Below are positions 1-14,035 of a DNA stretch of 64,000 nucleotides, one piece after another (position 1 is the stretch's first letter; every line of letters starts with the position of its first letter). The notes under the pieces are model-generated. The model ran no database searches and was not told where the DNA came from. It saw nothing but the letters and a program-made list of their open reading frames with translations. The position numbers and the translations under genes were made by a program. The stretch comes from Metridium senile (lineage: Eukaryota > Cnidaria > Anthozoa > Actiniaria > Metridiidae), in contig OX459095.1 of the NCBI GenBank assembly GCA_949775045.1, positions 31,448,564-31,512,563 on the forward strand, read 5' to 3'.

Positions 1-50
1 CTGTCTGTCATCCGTCTGTCTGTCTGTCCTCTGGCTGTCTGTCCTCTGTA
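1..50. repeat. CTGT-type microsatellite
   Basis: Imperfect tandem of CTGT/CTGTCTGTC units at the window edge, inside the TRAPPC11 intron after exon 19. Confidence 0.7.
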
Positions 51-84
51 TGTCTGTTAATAGTATAGTAAATATCATTCATAC

Positions 85-214
85 CGAAAGCTGCTAGTTG
101 GTCCATCTGTACTGTCACCACTTGTCCAGTTTGTTGTGATATGGTTTTCCAGATTTCTTTTGCTTCTTCCACAGCATCGATATCACACCCTGGCTCTGGC
201 TCTGGACACTCATT
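85..214 (-). CDS. TRAPPC11: TRAPPC11 exon 19 (last in window)
   Basis: Encodes [15 protein letters not shown], then EEAKEIW, ending QLAAF; acceptor TGTTTAG|AAT, donor TTCG|GTATGA. Later exons (Gryzun region) lie outside the window. Confidence 0.9.
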
Positions 215-3200
215 CTAAACAATGAAACACTTATGGTTTGTAAAACATTTTGATGGAATATGCATTTTTATAATTCTTTAAAATCAATATATATATACAT
301 AATAGGCTATCAAAAACTCTGCTCGCTTTGTAACTGTCTGAACATTTTGAACTGGCTTTCCAGGTAACAGTATGGCCAAATCTACTAATGCATTGCTAAG
401 TACATTTCAACCCAATTTAAAACCTCTGGGAATAAAACTTTTGGTCCAAAAAGTTCCCATGTGATATGATATCGCTATAGAAAAGAATCATATTGCCAAA
501 AGATGTGAATTGGGTCAAACCGTACATAGCAATGTGTCTATTTCCAATTTTTTAAAAAAAACTTTACTCTTTATCTCCTCAAGTTTGAATACAACAATTT
601 CACTCCTTACTGGTATTTTAAAATGACAACACTTTGCAACTGGGTGTAATGATTACCGATATAACATGAATCAGGTTCATCTGGACTCTAGTCTTCTCTT
701 CAGGTGTATTTAGAGCATCTTATACAAAGTCAAGGTTAACATGGACATGGCATGTGGCAAATTAGAATTTTAAAAATTAAAACTGAAACAATAAGATTGC
801 AATACACTCATCTACACAGGGGAATGACGTATTATTGATAGAGTTAAAAACAAATCAAAGGATACATTGTCCCATTAAGTCAAGAGATAAGGTTACATAC
901 TCTTGTACATTACCAACAAGGTAGGCACACCTACAAATAAAGCAACAAATGAATATTAGATAGAGGGTCAAAACACGGTATTTTGGTTTCTCTGTTCCCC
1001 TCTGTAACACTTGACATTTTTTATGTGACCAAGACACAGCTGTTTGTAATATTCATTTACTCTCATGTGCCTGTAGTATATAGTGTATATAGAGGATATT
1101 ACATGGGCGCGCGGAGATATGAATTTTATCTTCGAGTGTTGATAAGATATCCCACGAGTGAGCGCAGCGAATGAGTGGGATATCTTTTCAACACGAGAAG
1201 ATAAAATTCATATCTCCAAGCGCACATGTAATGTTCTGTTTATTATATAACAGATTGAAGAAGAAGAAAAAATATTTTGAAAATTGATTGGTTGAGAGTG
1301 ATATCACACATGTGCGATATCAATGATATCTTCATGACTACAATCTTGGACATAAATAGTTGACACTCCCTGTAAATGCTTGATACTATTCATTTCACAA
1401 CCATTTTCTCCCCTCCCTCCCCCACCCCTGGACAATGTTGATATTCCTGAGATAGAAACATCTTCAGGGAAAACAACATTGCATTGGGGGGGAGGGGGTA
1501 TCAAAATACGATCGTTTTAGTGATATTTAGCGACGAAAATGCAAAGAAATGCTTAAGTTTTCAAACAGTGTCAACATTTATGTCCAAGATTGTATTTTAG
1601 CCATTTTCGCTAAAATACAGCTATCAGTAGTAGTTGTGTATTGCATATCGATTTAATTCTCTCACAACATCGTAACGTATCTTTCAAATTATGTTTGACA
1701 TTGATAAAGAAGGTAATTTGAAAAGAGTTGGACCAAAACTAGCCTTGTTTGCCATGGTCACTTGAACCAATTGGGAAACGGACCCTTAAGAAATCGTTAG
1801 TACGGGAATGCGTTAGCAACACTTCTTGAAGTAAAATCAGGAACCCTTGTTTGTGTAAAATATATGGTTTACCACAGCTGTGCAAATAGTTTGTGACAGT
1901 TTAAGATGGCAATCATGGTTGAAACGGCAATGCGTGACCTTTAAAGTCGTAAGCCGCTATTCGAATTTAGTATAAATCACATGAAAAGTTGATGTCGTGA
2001 GCAATTGTTGATGGTTTTTCTTAAGTTTTGCCTAAACACTCGGCCTTGAAACTTTCCTAAATTAAAAATTAACTGTAAACATTGAGTTATGGCGTATAAA
2101 CAACTCGCCGCTTAAACAATAGAGGTTTTGGTTAAGTGAGGTGTTCGCTTACACGACAGCAAACTGCACGGTTTACAGGATTTGTAAGCTCACATCCACT
2201 TCGATGTGCTTTCTTTTATTAATTAATCTGTTGTATATACTGTAAATATATATATTAATATAACAGTTTCCGTAGGAAAATGTAGTTTTGAAACGAGAAA
2301 TAACGAGAAAACAACGGTTTACATTTTTCTGCACAATAAAGTTAGATATCCCTAGTACATTCTTTAATTTGGGATTAGCACGGTTTACAAATTGTAAACC
2401 GTGTAAAACTTCAACGTTTTCAACTTTTTCACATATTTTTTTAGCTCAACGTGTTTATTATATTTAAAATATTATCAAACTGAAATAAAAATTAAACTTC
2501 AGGCGAAAACATATGAATTAGAGCGAATTTTAGATAACGCTTTACATGACGGTTTACAAACCGGAAGTAAATCTACGAGGAAACCGGAAGTGATATAATA
2601 TTCAAGCTTTTTTCAAAAATTTCTATACAAGCATCACTAGTTTGGGAAATTAATGACTTTTTCGTTTATTTCGTAAAAATAGTGGGCCTTGCCATCAATT
2701 TTTATGCCGTTTTATGAAAACTTGGATTCTAACCACCAATGACGTCATATTCTTATGTAATTCCAAATGACGTCATATTTTAAACACAATTTAACATGGC
2801 AATTATGTCCAAATTAATGCTAAAAGCCAATCCGTTTAATGCTTTGTGAACTTTTTTCATGTTTTATAACCTTATCAACTAGTAATAGCTCTCATTCGTC
2901 TGTATTTTAGGAAAAATGACAAAATACAATCTTGGACATAAATAGTTGACACTCCCTGTAAATGCTTGATACTATTCATTTCACAACCATTTTCTCCCCT
3001 CCCTCCCCCACCCCTGGACAATGTTGATATTCCTGAGATAGAAACATCTTCAGGGAAAACAACATTGCATTGGGGGGGAGGGGGGTATCAAAATACGATC
3101 GTTTTAGTGATATTTAGCGACGAAAATGCAAAGAAATGCTTAAGTTTTCAAACAGTGTCAACATTTATGTCCAAGATTGTAGGATAGGCTTTTTATCTAG

Positions 3201-6200
3201 TTGATATCACTCAGTATACCACTATATGTTATATAATAAATAGTGTTATCACTTTATCCCTTGTGAACGGAACCCGTAAACGGATGTCTTTTTGACCGGT
3301 CAAAAATTTGTCCGGTACCGTGTAAACGTTGCCTTAATTAATCAGTACATGTGTCATTGATAAAAAATCATGGAACAGCATGGTACAATAACATAGAAGA
3401 TATGAACCATCACTTCTCTAATGGTTATAATATTTATATATAATGTGAATAAATTATTTGCTTCACAAAATACATAACAAACCTTAGTGATGTTATGAGA
3501 ACTGATGTCAGCAATGACCACCATCGTTCATTTCTGAAATCCCACGTCACCCTTCCAAGTAACCTGCAACATGGAAAGCAATATTGAAACCAACTATGGT
3601 TTGTGACCTCTCATCCCCTCTGGAGATGTTTGCCCATCTTCAAGGTACCAGATATGACCAGTTTTCTTGAACAATAACAATAACTTTATTTGTTCCAAAT
3701 ACTGACAAGATGTTACATTACTTTGGTTGTATTAAATCTGTACTTTCTCATTTAAATCTGTACTTATGCAAATTGTGTTGATGTGTGTTAAACACACAGA
3801 TTAACCAATCAGAGTATATTATTTCTGAAGTGAACTTCTCTGATTGGTTGATCTGTGTGTTTAGCACACATCAACACAATTTGCATAAGTATACAGATTT
3901 AAATGGGAAAGTACAGATTTAAATAAGAACCTGTTTATTGTATTGTACATACCTGGAGCCTAGATTAACAGTGCTCAAGGTTTTATTGCTAAGACTCTAT
4001 TTCCTTAAACTATGTTCTAGCTAGAACAAAACTAATTTCCTTGATTGTTGGTGAGATACCTACATCAAAGCCTTGCTATAGTCTCTTGCATGGTAATACT
4101 CTTCTCCCATCTGAACCACTGGAGAACAATCAATATACATTACACATTAATGATTAAGTTACGTTCTTTGTACTATGTAAGTTGTAAATACTAAGCATGT
4201 GTTACATCCAGAATTTTCTTTGTAAAGTCCTTTTTAAGGGACTTTTACAAAGAAAATTGTGGATGTAATGCAGGCTTTAAACACTGAATGTAGTGGAAAT
4301 GTGTCAAATAGAATTATTAATATATAAAATAGCAGACAATGAAATGACAAAACAAAGAAAGTAAGAATTTAGAACCGCATAGCACTGTCTACATAGAGCA
4401 AATTATGCAGTTAAACCATGAAATATAATCTAAGAAAGTACTAACAAATAGTGACTATTTTGTTGCCAGAACAGCGTGAGACAAAAGAGTAATACACAAG
4501 AAACCTCATTATCCTTTGTTTTATTATTTATTCTGGGTGAATAGTAGCAACAATCAGTCACTAAATAGTGACTATTTGTTAGAATTTACTTGATATTATT
4601 ATTTCATTTTGCTCTCAGACTATTAGGTAGAAACAATTTGGATTCTATTTATTCATGGTTATTAAATATTTCCACTCTACAGAATGTTATAGAGTTTGAA
4701 GGGAGTTTGGTTTGTACATAAGAAACTTACTCAGATATCTTTTCATTCTTGGGGATTTGTATTTCTTGAACTGAGCAACTGCACTGCTTAGAAGAGGGAT
4801 AATGATCCACTGAAAACAAAAAGAAAAATATACATTCTAAGAATTTAGTCAGTACCATGCTATACTGATAAACAAACTAGCATTAGCTGGAATATCAAAT
4901 TACAATTTAAGATGATATCAATAGGGCTATGAATCCATATTCCAAACCCCTAAATGCAAGATACAGACAGCAACTGTGAATGTAGTGTCCATGAAAACAG
5001 TGAATGTAATCAGATATGATTATTCAGCCATATGTAAATGGTATAAGGTTTAGAGTAAATAGTGCCAGGGGATCAACATGTGTGTGTAGGATTACAATAA
5101 ACAGTAAAGCAGCTGACAACCCCATTAGTGCATTTTATGTTGATGACATTTATGTGCATAGCAACCAGCTTATTCAAACAAAATTCAAAGATTTAGTCAA
5201 CCACAGAGATTGGAAAGGATTTAATTACTCTACTGAGCTTTACTGTTTGTAAATCTGCCAACAATAACATTGCAGTCTGACTAAGCCAACAGTCTTTCTC
5301 AAGACTTAATAGTGCAGACAACCGTCACCATCATTACTTACAACTGGGCTCATATCATTTAAATGTTAGACACCAACACCTACAGTTCCTTTACAAGACT
5401 ATATCTGACACAGACAAGCACAACTCAACATCATCACATACAACTTGGTTCAAACCACTTAAACATCAGACACCAACAGTCCCTTTACAAGACAATCATA
5501 GACAATCACAATTCACCATGATCACTTGCGCCTGGCTTCAAACCATTCAAACATCAGACACCATATCAGCAACACCAACAGTATTTCTCAAGATTGCACA
5601 CACCCATGTGATCACATAAAATTACGATTTAACATTTTATATAATAACTAGTTATCAATGTTCAATGATGGTAGAAATGTTCTTACAGAATGGTCCACCA
5701 TGAGTTCTTGTGACTGAAGTGCAATTATTCCATTGTTTTCTAATGCAGTGTCAAGAGGTTCAGGACCTGAAAGACAAAACATGCTATCAAATATACATGT
5801 AATATAACCATGACAACGTAGACGCTAGTTATGGGTTTGACATTATTTAGTACACATTTATCAATTTAATTATACAATTATATTATATTGATCACACTTT
5901 GGCAATATATTTCTTTACCTCTGCAAATTGCCCATTTCAACCCACGTGTCATTCCCTTGAGAATTGTTCTTTTATGATGAACGTGTTATAACATTTACAT
6001 GTGAAACAAACAATTCCCAAGGGTAGCATCACGTGGTTTGAAATGGGAAAACAAACAAGGAAGGTAAAGAGGTCTATTTGGCAGAGCACTTCTACACCTT
6101 AGTCAATTGATATCAAGTGAAAATTAATGCACAATTTATGAAACAAATAAGGTCAGTTCCATTTACAGTTTTTGGTTTAAAATTATGTTAAGTTAACACA

Positions 6201-9200
6201 ATGGACAGATTTCTGTGAGAGGGTTTTATATATATTCATATTCATTTGTGAATCCCAGTGGCGAGAAAGGACTAGATGGTGGTAGTCAGTTAACATATCT
6301 TATTATTTCAATAATTAGGATAGGCATAAAATTGTATAGTAGTAAACAAAATAATGTAATGAATATGTCTCTTGGTATAATCACTAAAATGTGAATATTA
6401 TATTTTTTTCATCCTCCAGGCTGGGATTTACTTTAAGTTGACTGGCTACTTTTGAACGCCTTTGAACGTTCGATTCGAGCCAACGATGTGCGCATGCACA
6501 AATTTAACTGCTGAATAAAATACAACATTTTATTTAGGAACCATACACGTTTTGAGCTTCAACAGGGCAAAACCCTCGAATTTTGCACAGGACTCCATAC
6601 TTTCGTTATGCTTAGTTGAAAGAACCTAATAAAATCTATGTTATATCAAAGATTTTCAAAAAGTTAATTTTTTGTCCGACTTCATGCGAGTTTTGAAAGC
6701 ACTGAAAGGACAAAATATTACAGATCAAGGTATTTCTTTGTCTTTTATTCAAACCCATCCATCTTGTATTTTAGAATGATTCATTAACCGGCATTTGTGC
6801 TTGATATAGTATGAAAAAATCCTATTTTCTTATGAGTTGTGATGTTTTTCATATCGCTTCCGTTTTCACCAGATTTTCTTCAAAATCTCGCCTGTAGTCA
6901 TCCATTAAATGCTGATTATCTCGAAAACGAGCTCGGGACACCCCATTTTTCTTTTCATATTATTTTGGAATCAGCATTAAATTTCACATTAAAAAACGGT
7001 AGTTTAAAGAAAAGTTTAACATTATTTCCAATTAAAGTAGCCAGTCACCTTAACTAAAACTAATCAATAGCTACATTCAGATACTGTACTAGGGCCCATT
7101 GCAGAGAAAAAGTATTTAAACAACTCTATCTACATCAATATTAAATATGAAAGAATGAAAGACTATTGTAAGATATGTCACCTTGAAACCCTTGTCTCCA
7201 GGGCCTTTGTCCATAAAACTCCAGTTTTCCAGCTTGTTCTAGGGGATCCATGGTTAATGGGGTACTAGGCTGTAATAAAAATAAAATCAATGCTGCATAA
7301 TTGGCAGAAATAGAGGGGGGCTAAAGCTTACAACTGAAGTGAGCTGTGAGTTGCAGGCTTAAAATAGGCAAGTGGGATGAGAGTTGTATGTAGTACATAA
7401 AAAAATAAGTAACATAGTCTAATACATTGTATTAAGTCATTTAATGAATAACTTACATGACATAGCCCTTCACACAGTTGTCTTCTAACTATAGCATTAT
7501 TGGCTGCTTGTTGATAGTAAAACCCTGGGTGTTGCGTCTGGAGCAAAACATAAAATGATTTATAATGTCTTATACTTTCAAGTTTGTCTACCTATTATGA
7601 ACAAATGAATGACTGAATAAATGGATGATTGAGGTGAATTTTTAATTATATGAATGAATGAATGAATGAATGAATGTATGAATAAATGCATACATGAATA
7701 AATGAATGAGTGAAAATATGAATGAATGAATAAGTGAATGAATCAATGGATGAATGCCAAATAAATGAGTGAATGAATGAATAAGTAAATTTATGAAATA
7801 AGAATGAACTAATAAAATGAGTAAATGAATAAATGAGTGAATAAATGATTACAATGTGTAAAGCGCATTTGAATATATACACATAGAAAGTGCGCTATAT
7901 AAATACATTATCATTATCATTATGATAAATAAACTAATAATTGAATGAGTGAATAAATTACTAAATAATTATAAACAAATGAACAAATGAAGGAATGATA
8001 AGGGAATAAATAGAATGGATGAATGAATAAATAACTGAATAAATAAACAAATAAACAAATGCATCAGTGAGTAAACTTAATGCCTATTTATCTCTTTGTT
8101 GTATTTAATATATATAATACCTGGAGTGCAGTAAGTCCATTTCTGATAGCCTCATCAAACAAATCACCAAACAAAGAGAATCTATGATAAAAAAATGAAC
8201 ACTTAGACAGCACTTTGTCTAATAGAGCAAATGCAGTTAAACCATGAAATGCAATCTAAGAAAGTACTAACAAATAGTGACTATTTTGTCACTATTGCTC
8301 AACCAGAACATCTTGAGACAAAAGAGTAATACACAAGAAACCTCATTATCCTTTGTTTTATTATTTATTCTGGGTGAATAGTAGCAACAATTAGTCACTA
8401 ACAAGACGCATAACTGCGTAATCTCGGGATTCTCTTTGATGTGCAAAATAATTTTAATGTATACACCTAATTTCAAAAACGTTGCCATACAAATAGAACA
8501 TTTGTACTTTTTGAATACATTAAAAAGACAAAGGAAGATCACAGAAGATCAACACGAAAACTTACATTTGACAAACTTATTATAACACTAATACATTAGT
8601 TAAAGGTTTATTATCATTATTGGAGTGTTTAGGTTAAATCATACACAGAATAACATGTGCTTTATTACGTGATTTGAATCGAAGTACTGTTGTGTTTGTG
8701 TTTCGGCCTGGCGGGGTTCTTAATTAAAGCGCTTTCAAAACTGATAACTTCTAGGCAATAAATTCGGCGAAAAGTTACATTTGTCAAACTTATTATCACA
8801 CTAATACATAAGTTAATGGTTTATTATCATTATTGGAGTGTGTTTGATTTAAGTACTAAACACCGAATTACCGTAATAAATCAGTTTATTTCGTATATTT
8901 GTGTGTATAAGTGACATTGACCATACTGTGCTTGCGTGGCATTTTGGCATTGAAGTTGAAAAATAATAAAGGAGAAACCTATACTCGGATTCCACAGGAA
9001 TCCCGAGTAAATAGTGACTATTTATTAGAATTTACTTGATATCATTTCATGGTATGCAATGGCTCTAGTGTTGACTTGGTTGTGGTATTCCATGTTCAAT
9101 ATTATTTTGTACATGTATTTATTTATTAAATCTGTGTCCATCAAAAATAAATTGCCAAATTTACAGATTTCAATGGTAAAATGGGAAACTGTTAATGTTA

Positions 9201-12200
9201 AAATCAAATCCCTTACTGTTTGGAAAGCCATGCTGAGTGCTCAAATGCTAGTTCAGGGAGACCAGCCTTCTCTTTCCACATGTCAACATGTTTTCTGAAC
9301 TGAGATATGGCGTCAAGAGGAGCAGAAGCTTGGAAACTGAGCCTGCAAATCTGAAATAAACAATGATTACATTAAGTAGAACAATGTAAAATTTTATGAT
9401 TGCATGATGTACAGTTATGTTGTAATGCTACATGTATGCCAAGTTTCATATAAACTAAACAACAACATATTTCTTATTATCACCTACAACACATTAACAT
9501 TATCATTGTACTACATGTTCAACCAGCAAGGCTCCCAATTCCTAACTATTGATTCCTGAGCAAATGATATCATCATGACAACTATCTTGGATAAGCTTCA
9601 ATAGTAATTTAGAGTTCTTACTTTATAGTTGATAAAACCAGCAACAACCTTCACCTCTAGGACATTAACATCAGTGAGTTTTATTTCAGTCAGTAAACCA
9701 TAAGCCTGGCGATAATGTCTGTAAAATAGAATAATCATTATGATAATTATGCAACAAAGAAAATTAAAAAAATTAATGTTAATTAAACATAATATTAGCT
9801 GGACCACTAGTTGGCACAATGATGTATACTGTGAGAGGAATGATGAAATGATGAAATGCCGTCTCATAACTCTTTCTCGTAAATATGACCACATTACTCC
9901 ACTCCTAATTGATCTCCATTGGTAACCTATCGCTGAGCGCATAGTTTAAATTATTGGTACTCCCCTTCAAGTCCCTTAATGATCGAGCTCCATCCAGCAC
10001 CTAGATCCACTCCAGTTTTCTGGATATGCGCTTTATAAATATTATTTATTAATATTGTACTCACTTGACTGCAGCATGAGGGTCTTGTCTGAGCTCATTG
10101 AAGAATGCAACCTTGATTTGATGCCGGGCTAAAAGAAGCTAAAAAGGAAACAGTATTAGATACTTGATATACAACTAGGTTTACATTTCTCACTTGAAAG
10201 ATACAAAATGTGTACAATGATGTATGTTAATGAAAGCAAAAATTGTGATACTTATTATCAAGTATTATAGGTGAGTGTAGTGTTAACAAGTTTTGGTATT
10301 GTGATGCTAATTTGCTAACCATTTTCACAATTGTTTTTTTAATTTTCTTTGCTCTAATAACAATAGTTGTCAAAAATATGTCACTGTACGTCCACCATAC
10401 ATATTAGAGTGTCCTCAAGCCAGAAAGCTTGGATATTAAAAAGCCCAATATCATGGAAGGATAAAACGATTGTTAATTCAATTAATATCAAATTTAAATA
10501 CAAATATATTGTTGTTGGTCCGTAGTACAATTATCATGATACCAATCTATAATATGTATTAAAAAGTCACCAAAATGTATTTTAAATAACAAGTTTATTA
10601 CCTGATGCATAGACTTATTTAGAAATTCCTGTAAAAATAAAGCAATTGAAATACATTCATTTATGCGGAACATTACATAGATATGACAAAAAATGACACA
10701 AATTGTATACAATATATAGTACAATAAAATAACTAGTTAGATACAAGAAGAAAAAAACCACAATTATTATCAATCAAACAACCAAAAAAATACACTAATT
10801 TATTATAAACAAAAGAAACCAAGAAAAAAGAAAACAAACAAACAAACAACAACAATTAAATCTAATGACTAGTTATATCAACAAACAAAAAAGCCTAATA
10901 TTCAAAACCACCATTTTTGTTTATAGTCTTTGACTTACTTTATGTGATTTGACCCTTCTGGCTTCACCATGATAATAACTCTGGGCAAGTTCATAGAATG
11001 CATTCTCCAATCTATATATCCAATAACACAATCTCACTTTAATAACATGATACACTTTTGGTCCCTTTTGGTCCCATTTTAGAGTGCACATTGTGTAAAA
11101 CCAACCAGCATTGTCACCACAATCTGTGATCTGTACTGTACTTGTAAATATACAGTACTAAATAAATCTAGACTTCTCTTAGCCAAATACGTTTTGGGTA
11201 GCCTGTGGAAGGGTGCACTGAAATAGACTTTTGGTCCCTTAATATATATTTCAGAGTGCACATTGCGTAAAACCAATCAGTATTGTAGCCACAATCTGTA
11301 CAAATACAGTTCAAACTAAAGTAGACTTCTCTTAGCCATTACGTACATTCTTAGTAGCCCTGTGGAAGAGTGCACTGAGCTAGCAATCAGGTAGCCTGTG
11401 TAGCTCGGCCCTAGGGAGAAAGGAGCGGAGGGGAGGGGCATTGAGGAGAGGAAGGGAAGAAGGGAGGGCCTGCAGGGAAGACCCTTGATTTTCCATGCGA
11501 AATTCCCATTGGTCGAGAGCGACCAGGTGAAATCTCATTGGCTGTTGTTAGCTATATTGTGAGCTGTAACGAGTAGCTCTAATTACAAACGGCTATTTCA
11601 GGCAAGTGAGATCAAGAAATTTCGATCTATAACATATCTAAAAGCGAGACCTTGGCATCAGAAGTTCAAAACTGATAAATATTTTTGGTTTATTTCACAT
11701 TGGGTAAGGTGAATACGCTTTCTGACTGAATAAAGCAAGATATGCTGCATTGTTTACTTGACCTTTGAAGGTCATGTAAAATAGACTTGATTTCCGTTTG
11801 TGAAGTAAACACGCTCATTTCTTTTGAGTTTTGAGCTTTTGAACTTTATTAGACAAGTTTATAATGATAATTTTGATTGTGAAAATTTGGGACACACATA
11901 TAATAGTAATATATTGTGAAATACGAAGTTTTTATGTTAGGAAACACTAGTAATGGAGGTGACAATTATGACAGCTAAACCAGACAACAAACAGTGCTAT
12001 TTATATAAGTTTTGCATCATAAGACAAGTTAAAGAATCATATTTCTTTCAAACAAAAAAAACTTCAATTAAGAAATATAAGACATACAAGAACTACATTT
12101 GTTTAGTTTGGAGTAAAATAATATACAGTGTTTGTAAAGTTAAGTGGAACTACAGCATGGAAACAGTGCTCATTACTAGACTAACCTTATAGTGTATCCA

Positions 12201-13970
12201 AACAAGTGGTCAGTTTTTTGTAAGACAAACAAAGACTCTAGAGACTAACCTTATAGTATATCCAAACAAGTGGTCAGTTTTTTGTAAGACAAACAAAGAC
12301 TCTAGAGACTAACCTTATAGTATATCCAAACAAGTGGTCAGTTTTTTGTAAGACAAACAAAGACTCTAGAGACTAACCTTATAGTATATCCAAACAAGTG
12401 GTCAGTTTTTTGTAAGACAAACAAAGACTCTAGAGACTAACCTTATAGTATATCCAAACAAGTGGTCAGTTTTTTGTAAGACAAACAAAGACTCTAGAGA
12501 CTAACTTTATAGTATATCCAAACAAGTGGTCAGTTTTTTGTAAGACAAACAAAGACTCTAGAGACTAACTTTATAGTATATCCAAACAAGTGGTCAGTTT
12601 TCTGTAAAACAAACAAAGACTCTAGAGACTAACTTTATAGTATATCCAAACAAGTGGTCAGTTTTTTGTAAGACAAACAAAGACTCTAGAGACTAACCTT
12701 ATAGTATATCCAAACAAGTGGTCAGTTTTTTGTAAGACAAACAAAGACTCTAGAGACTAACTTTATAGTATATCCAAACAAGTGGTCAGTTTTTTGTAAG
12801 ACAAACAAAGACTCTAGAGACTAACTTTATAGTATATCCAAACAAGTGGTCAGTTTTTTGTAAGACAAACAAAGACTCTAGAGACTAACCTTATAGTGTA
12901 TCCAAACAAGTGGTCAGTTTTTTGTAAGACAAACAAAGACTCTAGAGACTAACTTTATAGTATATCCAAACAAGTGGTCAGTTTTTTGTAAGACAAACAA
13001 AGACTCTAGAGACTAACCTTATAGTGTATCCAAACAAGTGGTCAGTTTTTTGTAAGACAAACAAAGACTTGGCTGAAAGATCACAAGCAGCACACAGTGC
13101 TGCAGCCCTTTCTGCTGCTTGCATGTCCTCACCTAGGGAAAAAGAGTGTTTATAAATAAGCCACTGGTTCTCTGTAATTTTTTTCTCTATTCGCAACTTC
13201 TACATCCACTTCGCAGTGAATTCAATACTGTAACAACACATGTATCATTTGATGTGCTATATATTTTAAAACACATGAATTGTATGATTCACCTTTCTCC
13301 AGTTTTACGTTACAACTAATATAGACATTTACAGCGCAAAGCCCAAAAGTATGACCAGCAATAATTTATTCATATTTTCTCTACATCTTTACAATCCGAA
13401 TGGGTCCGAATCCCATTTCCCAGTTTATATTTGGACCAAATCCCAGTCAAAAATCACATCAGTTTTGCTCAAGTTTTCAATCCCATTCCCATTTTCTATT
13501 GTTCTTTTATTTGTAAATCCCAGTCCCAGTGTATCCAATCCCATTTTCCAAGTCAAAAATAAGGCCAATCCCAGCTCCCATTTAACCCCTTCAGGACCAA
13601 ATTCCAGGTTATTACTAATGTATTTTAACAAATGCACAAACTTCTTTTTTCTATATAAAAGCAGAAAGGTCCATTTTTACCTGGTGGTAAAGGAGCATTC
13701 TTTTGGATCAAAACAACTGCTACTTTTGTATTACGGCCTTGTAAACTGTTCCTGTTAATAGAATCATGATATTTAGCACTATATAGAAGCAGCTGACTAT
13801 AGCCAGCTTTGCAGAATTTTTTATTCTAGTCTAAACATTCAGAGAAAAACAGTGTCTGCTGAGCCCAGCCATTAATCAGTTTTCAATATGCACTTGTAAG
13901 CTATTTTTATCTATTGTAATGTGCATTTGAAAATTTGTAAAGATTGAATTTGCACAATATAAATTAATAA

Positions 13971-14035
<65 letters not shown>

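Larger units (their letters stand above)
1236..3243. mobile_element. Possible larger inverted-repeat element enclosing two MITE copies
   Basis: GTTTATTATATAACA at 1236 is mirrored by TGTTATATAATAAAT at 3229-3243, and GAGTGATATCA just inside the left end by TGATATCACTC inside the right. The short match makes this tentative. Between the arms lie two copies of a 256-bp MITE and about 1.3 kb with no recognised coding sequence. Confidence 0.35.
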
